A stretch of 64,000 bases of DNA from NCBI RefSeq assembly GCF_007625205.1, contig NZ_VMNI01000004.1, forward strand, positions 155,204 through 219,203, read 5' to 3'. Shown piece by piece: positions 31,875 to 40,476 of this stretch; the first letter of the stretch is position 1; every line of letters starts with the position of its first letter. This DNA is from Denitromonas ohlonensis (GTDB taxonomy: Bacteria; Pseudomonadota; Gammaproteobacteria; Burkholderiales; Rhodocyclaceae). Both the position numbers and the translations under genes were made by a program. The notes under the pieces are model-generated. The model was not told the DNA's origin, made no database searches, and saw only the letters and a list, made by a program, of their open reading frames with translations.

Positions 31875-32852
31875 ATGAACCATGCTATTCGTTTCCATGA
31901 AACCGGCGGCCCCGAGGTCTTGCGTTGGGAGGCGGTCGATGTGCCGCCCCCGGCCGCAGGCGAAGTCACCCTGCGTCAGCACGCCGTGGGTCTCAACTTC
32001 ATCGATACCTACCACCGCAGCGGACTGTATCCGGTGCCGCTGCCCTCGGGCATCGGACTCGAGGGCGCGGGGGAGGTCACCGCGCTGGGCGAGGGCGTCA
32101 CCGAGTTGCGCGTTGGCGATCGCGTGGCCTACGCCGGCGGCCCGATCGGCGCCTACGCTCAGCGTCGCAACATGCCGGCCGACCGGCTGGTGAAGCTGCC
32201 CGAGGCCATCAGCTACGATCAGGGCGCCGCCATGATGTTGCAGGGGATGACCGCCCAGTATCTGCTGCGCCAGACCTACCGGGTGCAGCCGGGCGACACC
32301 ATCCTCATTCATGCCGCCGCCGGTGGCGTTGGGCTGATCGCCTGTCAGTGGGCCAAGGCGCTGGGCGCGACGGTGATCGGCACCGTCGGCTCGGATGAAA
32401 AGGCGGCGTTGGCCAAGGCGCATGGCTGCGATCACACGATTCTCTACAATCGCGAAAAATTCGCCGACCGGGTGCGCGAGATCACCGGCGGCAAGGGCGT
32501 ACCGGTGGTGTACGACTCGATCGGCAAGGACACCTTCATGGATTCGCTCAGCTGCCTGCGGCCGCGGGGCATGATGGTCACCTACGGCAACGCCACCGGG
32601 CCGGTCGCCCCCTTCGACCTCGGCCTGCTGGCCAAGATGGGGTCGCTGTTCGTGACCCGGCCGACGCTGTTTGGTTACGCCGCTGAGCGGGCCGATCTGG
32701 TGGCCATGGCCAACGAGCTGTTCGACGTTGTGAGCAGCGGCAAGGTGAAGATCGAGGTTCGCCAACGCTATGCGCTGGCCGATGCGGCCGAGGCGCACCG
32801 CGACCTTGAAGCGCGCAAGACCACCGGGTCGACCGTGCTGGATCCGGCATGA
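31875..32852 (+). CDS. qorA: NADPH:quinone oxidoreductase (zinc-independent MDR family)
   Basis: A 325-residue medium-chain dehydrogenase/reductase of the quinone oxidoreductase type. It begins MNHAIRFHETGGPEVLRWEAV and has NFIDTYHRSGLYPVPLPSGIGLEGAGEV near residues 40-65. The NADPH-binding Rossmann motif is HAAAGGVGLIACQWAKALGATVIGT near 148-172. C-terminal segments (YAAERADLVAMANELFDVVSSGKV) fit the family. The zinc ligands of alcohol dehydrogenases are absent. AGGAG lies 7 nt before the ATG. It reduces quinones or related electrophiles; the exact substrate cannot be read from sequence. Confidence 0.93.
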   Translation: MNHAIRFHETGGPEVLRWEAVDVPPPAAGEVTLRQHAVGLNFIDTYHRSGLYPVPLPSGIGLEGAGEVTALGEGVTELRVGDRVAYAGGPIGAYAQRRNMPADRLVKLPEAISYDQGAAMMLQGMTAQYLLRQTYRVQPGDTILIHAAAGGVGLIACQWAKALGATVIGTVGSDEKAALAKAHGCDHTILYNREKFADRVREITGGKGVPVVYDSIGKDTFMDSLSCLRPRGMMVTYGNATGPVAPFDLGLLAKMGSLFVTRPTLFGYAAERADLVAMANELFDVVSSGKVKIEVRQRYALADAAEAHRDLEARKTTGSTVLDPA

Positions 32853-33208
32853 TGCGGCGCGGGCGTCGTTGGGCGCTCATGGTGCTGATGGCGCTCGCCA
32901 TGGGCGCGCAGGCGGCCGACCCGATGCCAAGCCCGGCCGGCGCGGCGCATCTCAAAGCCGAGCGGGTGCGTATCGAGCGCATCTTCGTCGATGAAGTCGC
33001 CGGTATTGCCGGCGCGACGCCAGCGCAAGTGCGACGGGGCATGCCCAAGGGCCCGCGCATCACCGATACCGGTCGTAGGGTCACTGAAAGCCTTGAGCAT
33101 CAAACTGGTCGGGCGCTGAGCGATGAGCAGCGCGCCGCCATTCATGCCGCCGATGCGCGGCGTGAAGCGGCGCTGGCCCGCGCCCGTGCCGACGCGGCTC
33201 AGCGCTGA
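32849..33208 (+). CDS. Small secreted protein of unknown function
   Basis: A 119-residue protein with a signal peptide (MMRRGRRWALMVLMALAMGAQA, cut after Ala). The mature part is charged and mostly helical (AGAAHLKAERVRIERIFVDEVAGIAG, and near the end DEQRAAIHAADARREAALARARADAAQ). I do not recognise a domain. Its ATG overlaps the qorA stop by 4 nt (ATGA), so it is translationally coupled, which supports it as a real gene. No lipobox is present. Confidence 0.75.
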   Translation: MMRRGRRWALMVLMALAMGAQAADPMPSPAGAAHLKAERVRIERIFVDEVAGIAGATPAQVRRGMPKGPRITDTGRRVTESLEHQTGRALSDEQRAAIHAADARREAALARARADAAQR

Positions 33209-33238
33209 CCGGGCGCCGCGACAAAAAGGAAAGCACAC

Positions 33239-33730
33239 ATGGATTTACCCGCACACCAACTGACCATGACGGTGTTGATGACCCCCGAGATGGCGAATTT
33301 CTCGGGCAAGGTGCACGGCGGCGCCGTGCTCCGCCTGCTCGATCAGGTGGCTTATGCCTGTGCCAGCCGCTACGCCGCGCGCTATGTCGTGACGCTGTCG
33401 GTCGACCAGGTGATGTTCCGCGAGCCGATCATTGTCGGCGAGCTGGTCACTTTTCTGGCCAGCGTGAACTACACCGGCAAGTCGTCGATGGAAGTCGGCA
33501 TCAAGGTCATGGCCGAGAATATCCGCACTCAGGATGTGCGCCACGCCAATAGCTGTTTCTTCACCATGGTGGCGGTGGACGACGATGGCAAGCCCGCGCC
33601 CGTGCCGCCGTTGCGGCCTTTCAGCCCCAAGGAAAAGCGGCGCTTCGAGGCCGCCGAGGCCCGCAAGGCCTTGCGCCACGAGCTGGAAAAGCGCTTTGCC
33701 GAAACCCACGGCCACGAGGAAAAGGGCTGA
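33239..33730 (+). CDS. Acyl-CoA thioesterase, hotdog fold (YciA-like)
   Basis: A 163-residue single-hotdog-domain protein. The N-terminus MDLPAHQLTMTVLMTPEMANFSGKVHGGAVLRLLDQVAYACASRYA shows the family pattern with the HGG...D motif near residues 24-34. VTLSVDQVMFREPIIVGELV follows. The C-terminal tail is charged (KEKRRFEAAEARKALRHELEKRF) and probably forms a helix. Such enzymes release CoA from acyl-CoA; the chain length preferred is not visible. AAAAGGAAAG lies before the ATG. It is 30 nt after the secreted protein. Confidence 0.92.
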   Translation: MDLPAHQLTMTVLMTPEMANFSGKVHGGAVLRLLDQVAYACASRYAARYVVTLSVDQVMFREPIIVGELVTFLASVNYTGKSSMEVGIKVMAENIRTQDVRHANSCFFTMVAVDDDGKPAPVPPLRPFSPKEKRRFEAAEARKALRHELEKRFAETHGHEEKG

Positions 33731-33819
33731 CACGTCGCGCGCGCCCTGTGATGCCGGCGTGGGGCTGAACGCCGGCGGCGTCGCGATGCCATCTCATTCG
33801 TCTGGTGTATAAGGAGCGC

Positions 33820-34938
33820 ATGCCCGCATCCCGTATCCCGACGCCCGAGGAGTTTGCCGACGCCTTGTTTGCGCGCGTGCCCGTCATCTGGGCGACGGTC
33901 GGGCTGATCGCCGCGAATCTGCTGATCTTCGTCGGTCTGGCCTTGAATGCCGGTGCGCTGTGGCATATTCCCGGCGCCTTGCTGGCCGACTGGGGGGGGA
34001 ACTATGCGGTGCAAACCCATGGCGGGCAGCCATGGCGGCTGATCAGCGGCACTTTCCTGCATGGCGGCCTGCTGCATGTGTCGCTCAACATGATTGCGCT
34101 CTATCAGGGCGGGCAATTGGCCGAGCGGGTGTTTTGCTCGCGACCCTTTCTGTGGATCTACCTGGCCTGCGGCATCGTGGCCAGCGTGGCCAGTGTGTGG
34201 TGGCGGCCGAGCGGCTTGAGCATTGGCGCCTCGGGTGCGGTGTTTGGCGTGTTTGGCGCCTTGCTCGGCTATGTGCTGGTCTCCCGGCATGCCATCCCCG
34301 CACAGACCGCACGGCGCTTGCGGCGCGGTTTGCTGATTTTCATTGCCTACTCGCTGGCGGCGGGGCTGCTGATTCCGGGCATCGACAACGCGGCGCATCT
34401 GGGTGGCTTGCTGACCGGCATCGTGCTCGGTGCCGCGCTGGCGCCGGTGAGCCGGGCGGCGCCGGGCGGACGAGGCCGCGCCGCACTCGGCGCGGTTGCC
34501 GTGGTGGTCGCGGCGCTGGCCTTGTGGGTCACGGTGACGCCGCCGCATCGTCCGGCGCCGGCGGTGGGGTCCTTGCCGGTGGCCTTGCAGCAGCAGTTGT
34601 CGGAGACGGAGTACCGCCTGGTGACGCGTCACCATCTGGTGCTCGATGCCTTGCGCAGCGGCCAGATGTCGACTGCGGAAGGCTTGCGGGTGATCGAGAC
34701 CGAGCTGATGCCCGGCTGGGCCGAACTGGCCGATGCGCTGGATGCGGCGCCGGCCAGCGCCTGGCAGGCGCCGGTGTTTGCGCGCTATGCGCGTCTTCGG
34801 CGGGAGGCGCTGCAGGCGCTGACGATGGGGATGGAAACCGGCGATCCGCGCTGGCTGGAGCTGTCGAACGCGCTACAGGCTTCTGCCGACACGCAGATCA
34901 GTCAGGCCTTGCGGGGCGCGGCGCCGCCACAAGATTGA
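33820..34938 (+). CDS. Rhomboid-family intramembrane serine protease
   Basis: A 372-residue inner-membrane protease that cuts within transmembrane segments of substrate proteins. The catalytic Ser is in IGASGAVFGVFGALLG near residue 140, and the catalytic His in DNAAHLGGLLTG near 193. GTFLHGGLLHVSLNMIALYQGG (about residues 70-92) carries the conserved His-Asn region. Six or seven hydrophobic helices end near residue 240; the remaining 130 residues form a cytoplasmic or periplasmic helical tail without a clear domain. I start at ATG 33820; a GTG 15 nt upstream is also in frame, but AAGGAG lies directly upstream of the ATG. Confidence 0.92.
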   Translation: MPASRIPTPEEFADALFARVPVIWATVGLIAANLLIFVGLALNAGALWHIPGALLADWGGNYAVQTHGGQPWRLISGTFLHGGLLHVSLNMIALYQGGQLAERVFCSRPFLWIYLACGIVASVASVWWRPSGLSIGASGAVFGVFGALLGYVLVSRHAIPAQTARRLRRGLLIFIAYSLAAGLLIPGIDNAAHLGGLLTGIVLGAALAPVSRAAPGGRGRAALGAVAVVVAALALWVTVTPPHRPAPAVGSLPVALQQQLSETEYRLVTRHHLVLDALRSGQMSTAEGLRVIETELMPGWAELADALDAAPASAWQAPVFARYARLRREALQALTMGMETGDPRWLELSNALQASADTQISQALRGAAPPQD

Positions 34939-34984
34939 GCCTTTTTTTCCCGGCCCGGCCGGCTGGGGTTTTGATGAGACGGTG

Positions 34985-35935
34985 ATGAACGAGTTGCTCG
35001 ACGCGCTGGCGTTTTCCTTTTCGGTGACCGGACCGATCTTTGTCGTGCTGACCCTGGGCGTTGGCCTGATGCGGGTGGGGTTGTTGAACGACAATTTTGT
35101 CGATACCGGCGCGAAGCTGGTGTTCAACGTCGCCTTGCCGGCGCTGCTGTTCATCAGCATCAGCAAGACGCAGTTTGATGCAGCGGCGAACTTCGACCTG
35201 ATCCTGTTCGGATTGCTTGGCACCGGTCTGATTTTTCTGGTCCTGGAGTGGGCGGCCCGACGCTGGGTGCCGGTGGCGACCGACCGGGGCGTTTTCGTTC
35301 AGGGCTGCTTCCGCTCGAACATGGGCATCATCGGTCTGGCCTACTGCGTCAATGCCTATGGCGACGCCGGGCTGGTCGCGGCCTCGCTGTATCTGGGGAT
35401 TGTCACCATCTTCTACAACGTGCTGGCGGTGATCACGCTGAGCCGTTCGCTGGGCACGCATCGCAGCCTCGGTCAGTTGGCGAAAGGGATCGCCCGCAAT
35501 CCACTGATCATCGGCATCGTGCTGGCCTTGCCGGTGTCCTGGGCGGGAATCGAGTTGCCGGCGCTGCTGCGCCAGTCGGGCGAGTATTTTGCCAATCTCA
35601 CGCTCCCGTTGGCCTTGCTGTGCACCGGCGCGGCGCTGGACTTCGGGCAGCTCCGGCGTGACCTGCGCACCACCCTGGTGGCCGCCGGGATCAAGCTGAT
35701 CGCGGTGCCTGTGCTGTTTGTGCTGTGTGGGTTGCTCGCCGGCTTCCAGGGCATCGACCTGGGCGTGCTGATGCTGATGTCGGGCGCGCCGACCGCCGCC
35801 GCGAGCTATGTGATGGTGCGTGCCATGGGCGGCAATGCGGTGCTGGCGGCCAATATCATCGCTGTGACCACGCTGGGATCGATCCTGACCACCAGCCTGG
35901 GTGTGCTGGTGTTGCGCGCGGCCGGGCTGATGTAG
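34985..35935 (+). CDS. AEC family transporter (auxin efflux carrier type)
   Basis: A 316-residue inner-membrane permease with about ten hydrophobic helices. The family pattern is seen in GPIFVVLTLGVGLMRVGLL, KLVFNVALPALLFISISKT near residues 45-62, RSNMGIIGLAYCVNAYGDAGL near 110, and SGAPTAAASYVMVRAMGGN near 265. Bacterial members move organic acids such as malate or malonate; the substrate here is unknown. A GTG lies directly before the ATG and could also serve as start. Its 3' end faces the large GGDEF-EAL gene, 12 nt apart. Confidence 0.93.
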   Translation: MNELLDALAFSFSVTGPIFVVLTLGVGLMRVGLLNDNFVDTGAKLVFNVALPALLFISISKTQFDAAANFDLILFGLLGTGLIFLVLEWAARRWVPVATDRGVFVQGCFRSNMGIIGLAYCVNAYGDAGLVAASLYLGIVTIFYNVLAVITLSRSLGTHRSLGQLAKGIARNPLIIGIVLALPVSWAGIELPALLRQSGEYFANLTLPLALLCTGAALDFGQLRRDLRTTLVAAGIKLIAVPVLFVLCGLLAGFQGIDLGVLMLMSGAPTAAASYVMVRAMGGNAVLAANIIAVTTLGSILTTSLGVLVLRAAGLM

Positions 35936-35947
35936 CGCGGGCGGCCG

Positions 35948-38374
35948 TCACGAGAGGCGGCCGCGCGCGGTGCTGACAATCAGCGCGTCGACATCGGCCA
36001 CGTCCAGCGGCCGGGAGAACAGAAAACCTTGCGCCTCGGTGCAGCCGCGCGCGAGCAGAAACTGCTGTTGTGCCGGGGTTTCGACGCCCTCGGCGATCAG
36101 CCCCAACCCGAGGCTGCCGGCCATGGCGATGATCGCTTCGGTGATGGCGGCGTCGTTGCCGTCGCCGGGCAGGTCCTGCACGAAGGAGCGGTCGATCTTG
36201 ATGCGGTCGATCGGCAGGTGCTTGAGCCGCGACAGGGAGGAAAAGCCGGTACCGAAGTCGTCGATCGAGATCCGGACGCCGAGCGCCTTGAGCCGCCCGA
36301 GCAGCTGGCGACTGTGGTCGACCGCCTGCAGCGTGCTTTCGGTGATCTCCAGCTCCAGCTGGGCGGCAGGAAAGCCGGTGAGGGCCAGTGCGTCGCTGAC
36401 CGTGACATCGAAGTCGCCGGCGTTCATCTGGCGCGCCGAGACATTCACGGCCAGGCGCAGGTCGACGAAGCCCTGGTGGATCCAGGCCTGCGCCTGGGTG
36501 CAGGCGGTATGCAGCACCCAGCTGCCGATGTAGTCGATCAGGCCGCATTCCTCGGCCACCGGAATGAAGCGGTCCGGCCCGATGCGCCCGTGCGTGGGCT
36601 CGTCCCAGCGGATCAGCGCTTCGAAGCCAATCAGCTGACCATCGTCGAGCCGCACCACCGGCTGATACTGGAGCATGAGTTGGTCGTTGGCGATGGCCCG
36701 CAACAGCCCTTGTTCGATGTGCAGTCGTTCCAGGGCCCGCTCGGCCATGTCGGATGAATAGAAGGCGAAGCGGTTCCGACCGCGCTCCTTGGCGCCGTAC
36801 ATGGCGCTGTCGGCCGCCTGGATCAGGCTGCTGAAGTCCCCCGCATTGTCCGGATAGACGGCAATGCCGATGCTGGCCGAAACGCTGAAGCGTTCATGGT
36901 CGAGCTCGACCGCGGCGCGGATCTCGCACAGCAGCTTTTCCGCCAGGCTGGCACAGTCCTCGAAGCGCGTCACCTCCGGCACGACCACCAGGAACTCGTC
37001 GCCACCCAGGCGGATGGCGGTGTCGGTGCGGCGAAGCACGCGGCTGATCCGCTGGGCGACCATGCTCAGCAGCTGGTCGCCGGTGGCATGGCCCATGGTG
37101 TCGTTGATCAGCTTGAAGCCGTCGAGGTCGATGAACAGCACGGCGACGCGGCTGCCGTTCTGGTCCGCGCGTTCAATCTCCTTTTCGATGGTGTCCTCGA
37201 GCATGTTGCGGTTGCCCAGGCCGGTCAGCGTGTCATGGAAGGCCAGATGGTTGATCTGCGCCTCGGCGCGGCGCAGCGCACCGGTGTCGGAGATGGCCAG
37301 CACATAGTTGCCGATCTGCCCCTGCGTGTCGCGCACCACGCACAGGTGTTGCCAGGTGGCGAGCATGCTGCCGTCCTTGCAGATGCAGGCAACTTCGCCG
37401 CTCCAGTAATCGCCCCCGCTCTGGCCCAGCTTGGCGATGAGATTGTCGTCGTGGCGCCGGGCGTAGAGGAGCTCGTCCGGGGTGCGTCCCAGCACCTCCT
37501 GCTCGCCAAAGCCGGTCAGGGTGACGAAGGCCGGGTTGACCGAAATGATCCGCCACTGTGTGTCGAGAATGGCCATGCCCTCGCCGGTGCTGGTGAACAC
37601 CACCGCGGCCTGACGCAGGTGTTCTTCCTGCTCACGCTGCGCGGTCACGTCGCGGATCACGCCGATCGCGCGATCCAGATCGCCATTGGGCCGGGCGAAG
37701 GCGCGGGCATGGAAGTCCACCCAGCCGTTGCGGCCGGAATCTGGAAGCGTTTGCAGCTTGACGGTGGTGCGAACCGCCTCGCCGCGGGTCAGGGCGTCGG
37801 CGATGGCCGGGCGGTAGGCTGGGTCGATGCGTGACAGAAAGCCGCTGTCGGCGTTGTCGAGCGATGTGGGTGTGTGGCCGATGATGGATTCAAACTGCCC
37901 CTCGCCGACGAAACTCGCGGCGGCGGCATCCCACTCCCACACGCCCAGGCCGGCCACATCCATGGCCAGACGCAGGCGCTCTTCGCCTTTTTCGATCTCG
38001 CGCTCCGCTCGCCGGCGCGCCAGCGCCATGCGCACGGTGGCCTGCAGCGCACGGGTTTCAACCGGTTTGACCAGATAGCCATAGGGGCTGCTCAGTTCTG
38101 CCTGGTCAAGCATCGACTGGCCGGCGAAGGCGGTCAGGAACAGGACCGGTATGTTGTGCTGCTGCAGGATGCTGGCGGCCTGTGTGCCGTCCATGGGGCC
38201 GTCGAGGTGGATGTCCATGAGCACCAGGTCGGGCTTGAGCACGGGCCCTTCCGCCACGGCCCGCTCACCGCTGGAGGCCACCATGACCACCTCGTGTCCG
38301 AAGGACTCGAGCGTCTGGCGCAGATCGAGGGCGACGATGCGTTCGTCCTCGACGATCATGATTCGGCCGTTCAT
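35948..38374 (-). CDS. REC-PAS-PAS-GGDEF-EAL response regulator (c-di-GMP turnover)
   Basis: An 808-residue soluble protein. The receiver (residues 1-120) keeps the key sites: IVEDERIV acidic pair, VLMDIHLDGPMDG phosphoacceptor near residue 53 and YLVKPV. Two PAS domains follow (about 135-250 and 255-375). The GGDEF domain has an intact RLGGDEF near 458, with an RRTD inhibitory site just before. The EAL domain has FEALIRW near 584, LELEITES and an intact IDDFGTGFSSL near 700. The C-terminus ends soon after the EAL domain. Its start overlaps the stop of the upstream histidine kinase by 4 nt, so kinase and regulator are coupled and likely a cognate pair. Confidence 0.94.
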   Translation of the reverse strand: MNGRIMIVEDERIVALDLRQTLESFGHEVVMVASSGERAVAEGPVLKPDLVLMDIHLDGPMDGTQAASILQQHNIPVLFLTAFAGQSMLDQAELSSPYGYLVKPVETRALQATVRMALARRRAEREIEKGEERLRLAMDVAGLGVWEWDAAAASFVGEGQFESIIGHTPTSLDNADSGFLSRIDPAYRPAIADALTRGEAVRTTVKLQTLPDSGRNGWVDFHARAFARPNGDLDRAIGVIRDVTAQREQEEHLRQAAVVFTSTGEGMAILDTQWRIISVNPAFVTLTGFGEQEVLGRTPDELLYARRHDDNLIAKLGQSGGDYWSGEVACICKDGSMLATWQHLCVVRDTQGQIGNYVLAISDTGALRRAEAQINHLAFHDTLTGLGNRNMLEDTIEKEIERADQNGSRVAVLFIDLDGFKLINDTMGHATGDQLLSMVAQRISRVLRRTDTAIRLGGDEFLVVVPEVTRFEDCASLAEKLLCEIRAAVELDHERFSVSASIGIAVYPDNAGDFSSLIQAADSAMYGAKERGRNRFAFYSSDMAERALERLHIEQGLLRAIANDQLMLQYQPVVRLDDGQLIGFEALIRWDEPTHGRIGPDRFIPVAEECGLIDYIGSWVLHTACTQAQAWIHQGFVDLRLAVNVSARQMNAGDFDVTVSDALALTGFPAAQLELEITESTLQAVDHSRQLLGRLKALGVRISIDDFGTGFSSLSRLKHLPIDRIKIDRSFVQDLPGDGNDAAITEAIIAMAGSLGLGLIAEGVETPAQQQFLLARGCTEAQGFLFSRPLDVADVDALIVSTARGRLS

Positions 38375-40164
38375 CGCGCCTCCTGCGGTGCGGTGCTGAT
38401 ATTGAGTTCAAAGCGGGTGCCGTTCTCGCGGAACACCTGCCACTTGCCGCCGGCCTGGTCGCTGAGCAGCGGAATGAGCTGCATGCCAAGCGAGCGGCTG
38501 GTGCCGGGGACGATATGCGCGGGCAGGCCAATGCCGTTGTCGGACACGGTGATCGCGCAGTGGCCATCGTCGATTGGCGCCAGGCTGACGTCGACATGGC
38601 CGCAGCGCCCGTCCGGGAAGGCGTGCTTGAGGGCATTGGTGACCAGTTCGTTGACCAGCAGGCCGCAGGGCACCGCGCGCTGCAGGTTGAGGTGCACCGG
38701 TTCGGCGGCGTTGACCTGCAGGGTGAAGCGCGCCGGTCCGTCGCGATAGCTCTCCTGCAGCAGCGCGCAGAGCCGTTTGAGATAGGTGCCCAGATCAATA
38801 TGCGAAAAATCGTTTCGCTCGTAGAGCAGCTGGTGGATCAGCGCCATGGCCTTGACCCGCCCCTGGCTCTCGGACAGCGCCCGGCTGACCGACGGGTCGG
38901 CGTTGCGCGCTTGCAGGTTGAGCAGGCTGGAGATGACCTGCAGATTGTTTTTCACGCGATGGTGGATTTCGTGCAGCAGCACGGTTTTTTCTTCCAGCGA
39001 GCGCTCGATCATCTGGCGGTCGGCCTTGCGGCGGGTGACATCCTGGATGGTGGCCAGCACCATGGTGCCGGCCTCGGTCGGGATCGGGTTGAGGCCGATC
39101 TCGACCGGAAACTCGCTGCCGTCCTTGCGCCGGGCGTAGAGCTCGCGCCGGCCCGCCATGTCGCGCGCCGTCGGGTCCTGCATGTAGCCGTGAAACAGCG
39201 AGCCATGGGCGCTGCGATGGCGCAGCGGCATGAGCATTTCGATGGTGTTGCCGAGCATCTCGTCGCGGGTGTAACCGAAAATGCTCTCCATGCCGGCGTT
39301 GACCAGCACCATCTGCCCCGAGGTGTCGACCATCGCCAGGCCGTCGGGGGCCGATTCCACTACCTGGCGGAAGCGTTGCTCCGAGCGTTGCAGCGCGGCC
39401 TCGCCGGCCTTGCGGTCGCTGACGTCGATGGCGCTGTAGATCAGATGGGTGACTTTGCCGTGGGGGTCATGCACCGGAGACAGGATCAGGTCGATGGTGA
39501 CGAACTTGCTGCCCACCATGCGCTTGTCGATGTCGAAACGCGGCGTGGCGCCGGCTGCCGCGCTGCGCACGGCACGGTGGATGCGCCGGGCGGTGTCAGG
39601 GGTCAGGCTCCACCAGTAACACTCCCAGAACTTCCGGCCGCGGACGTCGTCGAGTGTGATGTCGGCCGCTTCGAGTGACGCCCGGTTGGCCTCCAGCACG
39701 GTGCCGTCCGGCGCCAGTACACCGACAAAGGTGAAGATGTGGTCAAGGATGTTCTGCGCCTGTGGCGGGTCGGGCGGGGCGGGGGCCGGCTCCACGAGCA
39801 GCAGCAGGGCGTTGGCGGTGAGCGGCTGGCAGCGGATGCGCAGGCTTGCCGAGTCGGCGCCGGCGGCGGTGCGAAGGTCGGCGCTTTGGGGCGCAGCCAG
39901 TGTGCGTGCGCGTTGCAACAGTGCCTCCAGCGCGACCGGGTCGACCGGCGCCAGGCGCGTGCAGGGCTGCCCCGGCAATTGGGCCGCGGATTGGGACAGG
40001 AGTTGGGCGAAGGCCGAGTTCACTGCGGTATAACGCCCATCGGCGTCGACCAACGCGGCGGCCATGGGCAGCGCCGAGATCGGGATGGCCGAGTCTTCCG
40101 CCGTGACGGGCGCAAACGCCGCAGACCCCGGCATCCCCGAAGGCGTGCGTGGGTCCATCAACAT
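38371..40164 (-). CDS. Multi-PAS sensor histidine kinase of the HisKA_2 type
   Basis: A 597-residue cytoplasmic kinase with no transmembrane helix. Three PAS-like domains occupy residues about 25-130, 135-250 and 255-390 (IFTFVGVLAPDGTVLEANRAS; ESAPDGLAMVDTSGQMVLVNAGMESIFGY). The phosphoacceptor helix is LLHEIHHRVKNNLQVISSLLNLQ near 401, characteristic of HisKA_2 kinases. The ATP-binding domain shows VNELVTNALKHAF and VSDNGIGLP near the C-terminus. I start at MLMDPRTP, with GAGGAGAG upstream; a longer frame exists without homology. The stop overlaps the next gene by 4 nt, so it probably phosphorylates that REC-GGDEF-EAL protein. Confidence 0.92.
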   Translation of the reverse strand: MLMDPRTPSGMPGSAAFAPVTAEDSAIPISALPMAAALVDADGRYTAVNSAFAQLLSQSAAQLPGQPCTRLAPVDPVALEALLQRARTLAAPQSADLRTAAGADSASLRIRCQPLTANALLLLVEPAPAPPDPPQAQNILDHIFTFVGVLAPDGTVLEANRASLEAADITLDDVRGRKFWECYWWSLTPDTARRIHRAVRSAAAGATPRFDIDKRMVGSKFVTIDLILSPVHDPHGKVTHLIYSAIDVSDRKAGEAALQRSEQRFRQVVESAPDGLAMVDTSGQMVLVNAGMESIFGYTRDEMLGNTIEMLMPLRHRSAHGSLFHGYMQDPTARDMAGRRELYARRKDGSEFPVEIGLNPIPTEAGTMVLATIQDVTRRKADRQMIERSLEEKTVLLHEIHHRVKNNLQVISSLLNLQARNADPSVSRALSESQGRVKAMALIHQLLYERNDFSHIDLGTYLKRLCALLQESYRDGPARFTLQVNAAEPVHLNLQRAVPCGLLVNELVTNALKHAFPDGRCGHVDVSLAPIDDGHCAITVSDNGIGLPAHIVPGTSRSLGMQLIPLLSDQAGGKWQVFRENGTRFELNISTAPQEAR

Positions 40165-40462
40165 ACATCTCTCCTCGGGGCCCGCGAAACACTGCCGGTG
40201 ACCTCGGCCGGCAACGGACCTCAACGAATGGGGGTGTTTCTATCGCTGCTGGCATCGTGGCCGGCAGTCGGTCCAAGGTGCGGTTCAATCCAGCCCAAGG
40301 GACGTAGGCACTATAGCCCGATTTGGAAGGGCCGGTCGAACACCGACTCCGGGTTTTTACGACGAACGGCAGCGCACCGTGGCGCGGCGCTTGGCGCGGC
40401 GGGCGGTGTTCAGGCGTCGCCGATGGATGCGCCGCAGGGGCGCCAGGACCCCGTTTGCGCGG
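40165..40462. other. Divergent intergenic region kinase / dnaE
   Basis: About 310 nt lie between the kinase start and the dnaE ATG. Near the dnaE side is a candidate -10 box (listed separately). On the kinase side, TATAGT on the minus strand (40315-40310) is a weak -10 candidate without a convincing -35. I see no supported gene or RNA. Confidence 0.35.
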
Positions 40463-40468
40463 TAGAAT
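40463..40468 (+). promoter_or_regulatory. Candidate -10 box directly before dnaE
   Basis: TAGAAT in the context CGGTAGAATCCGG ends only 8 nt before the dnaE ATG. If used, transcription would start at or near the A of ATG, giving a leaderless or nearly leaderless message. No Shine-Dalgarno sequence is present. Confidence 0.5.
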
Positions 40469-40476
40469 CCGGCCCC

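Noticed and set aside
39739..40476. Possible 246-residue N-terminal extension of DnaE
   Set aside because: The frame is open but lies mostly opposite the histidine kinase, and the PHP domain begins right after the ATG at 40477 as in other DnaE proteins.
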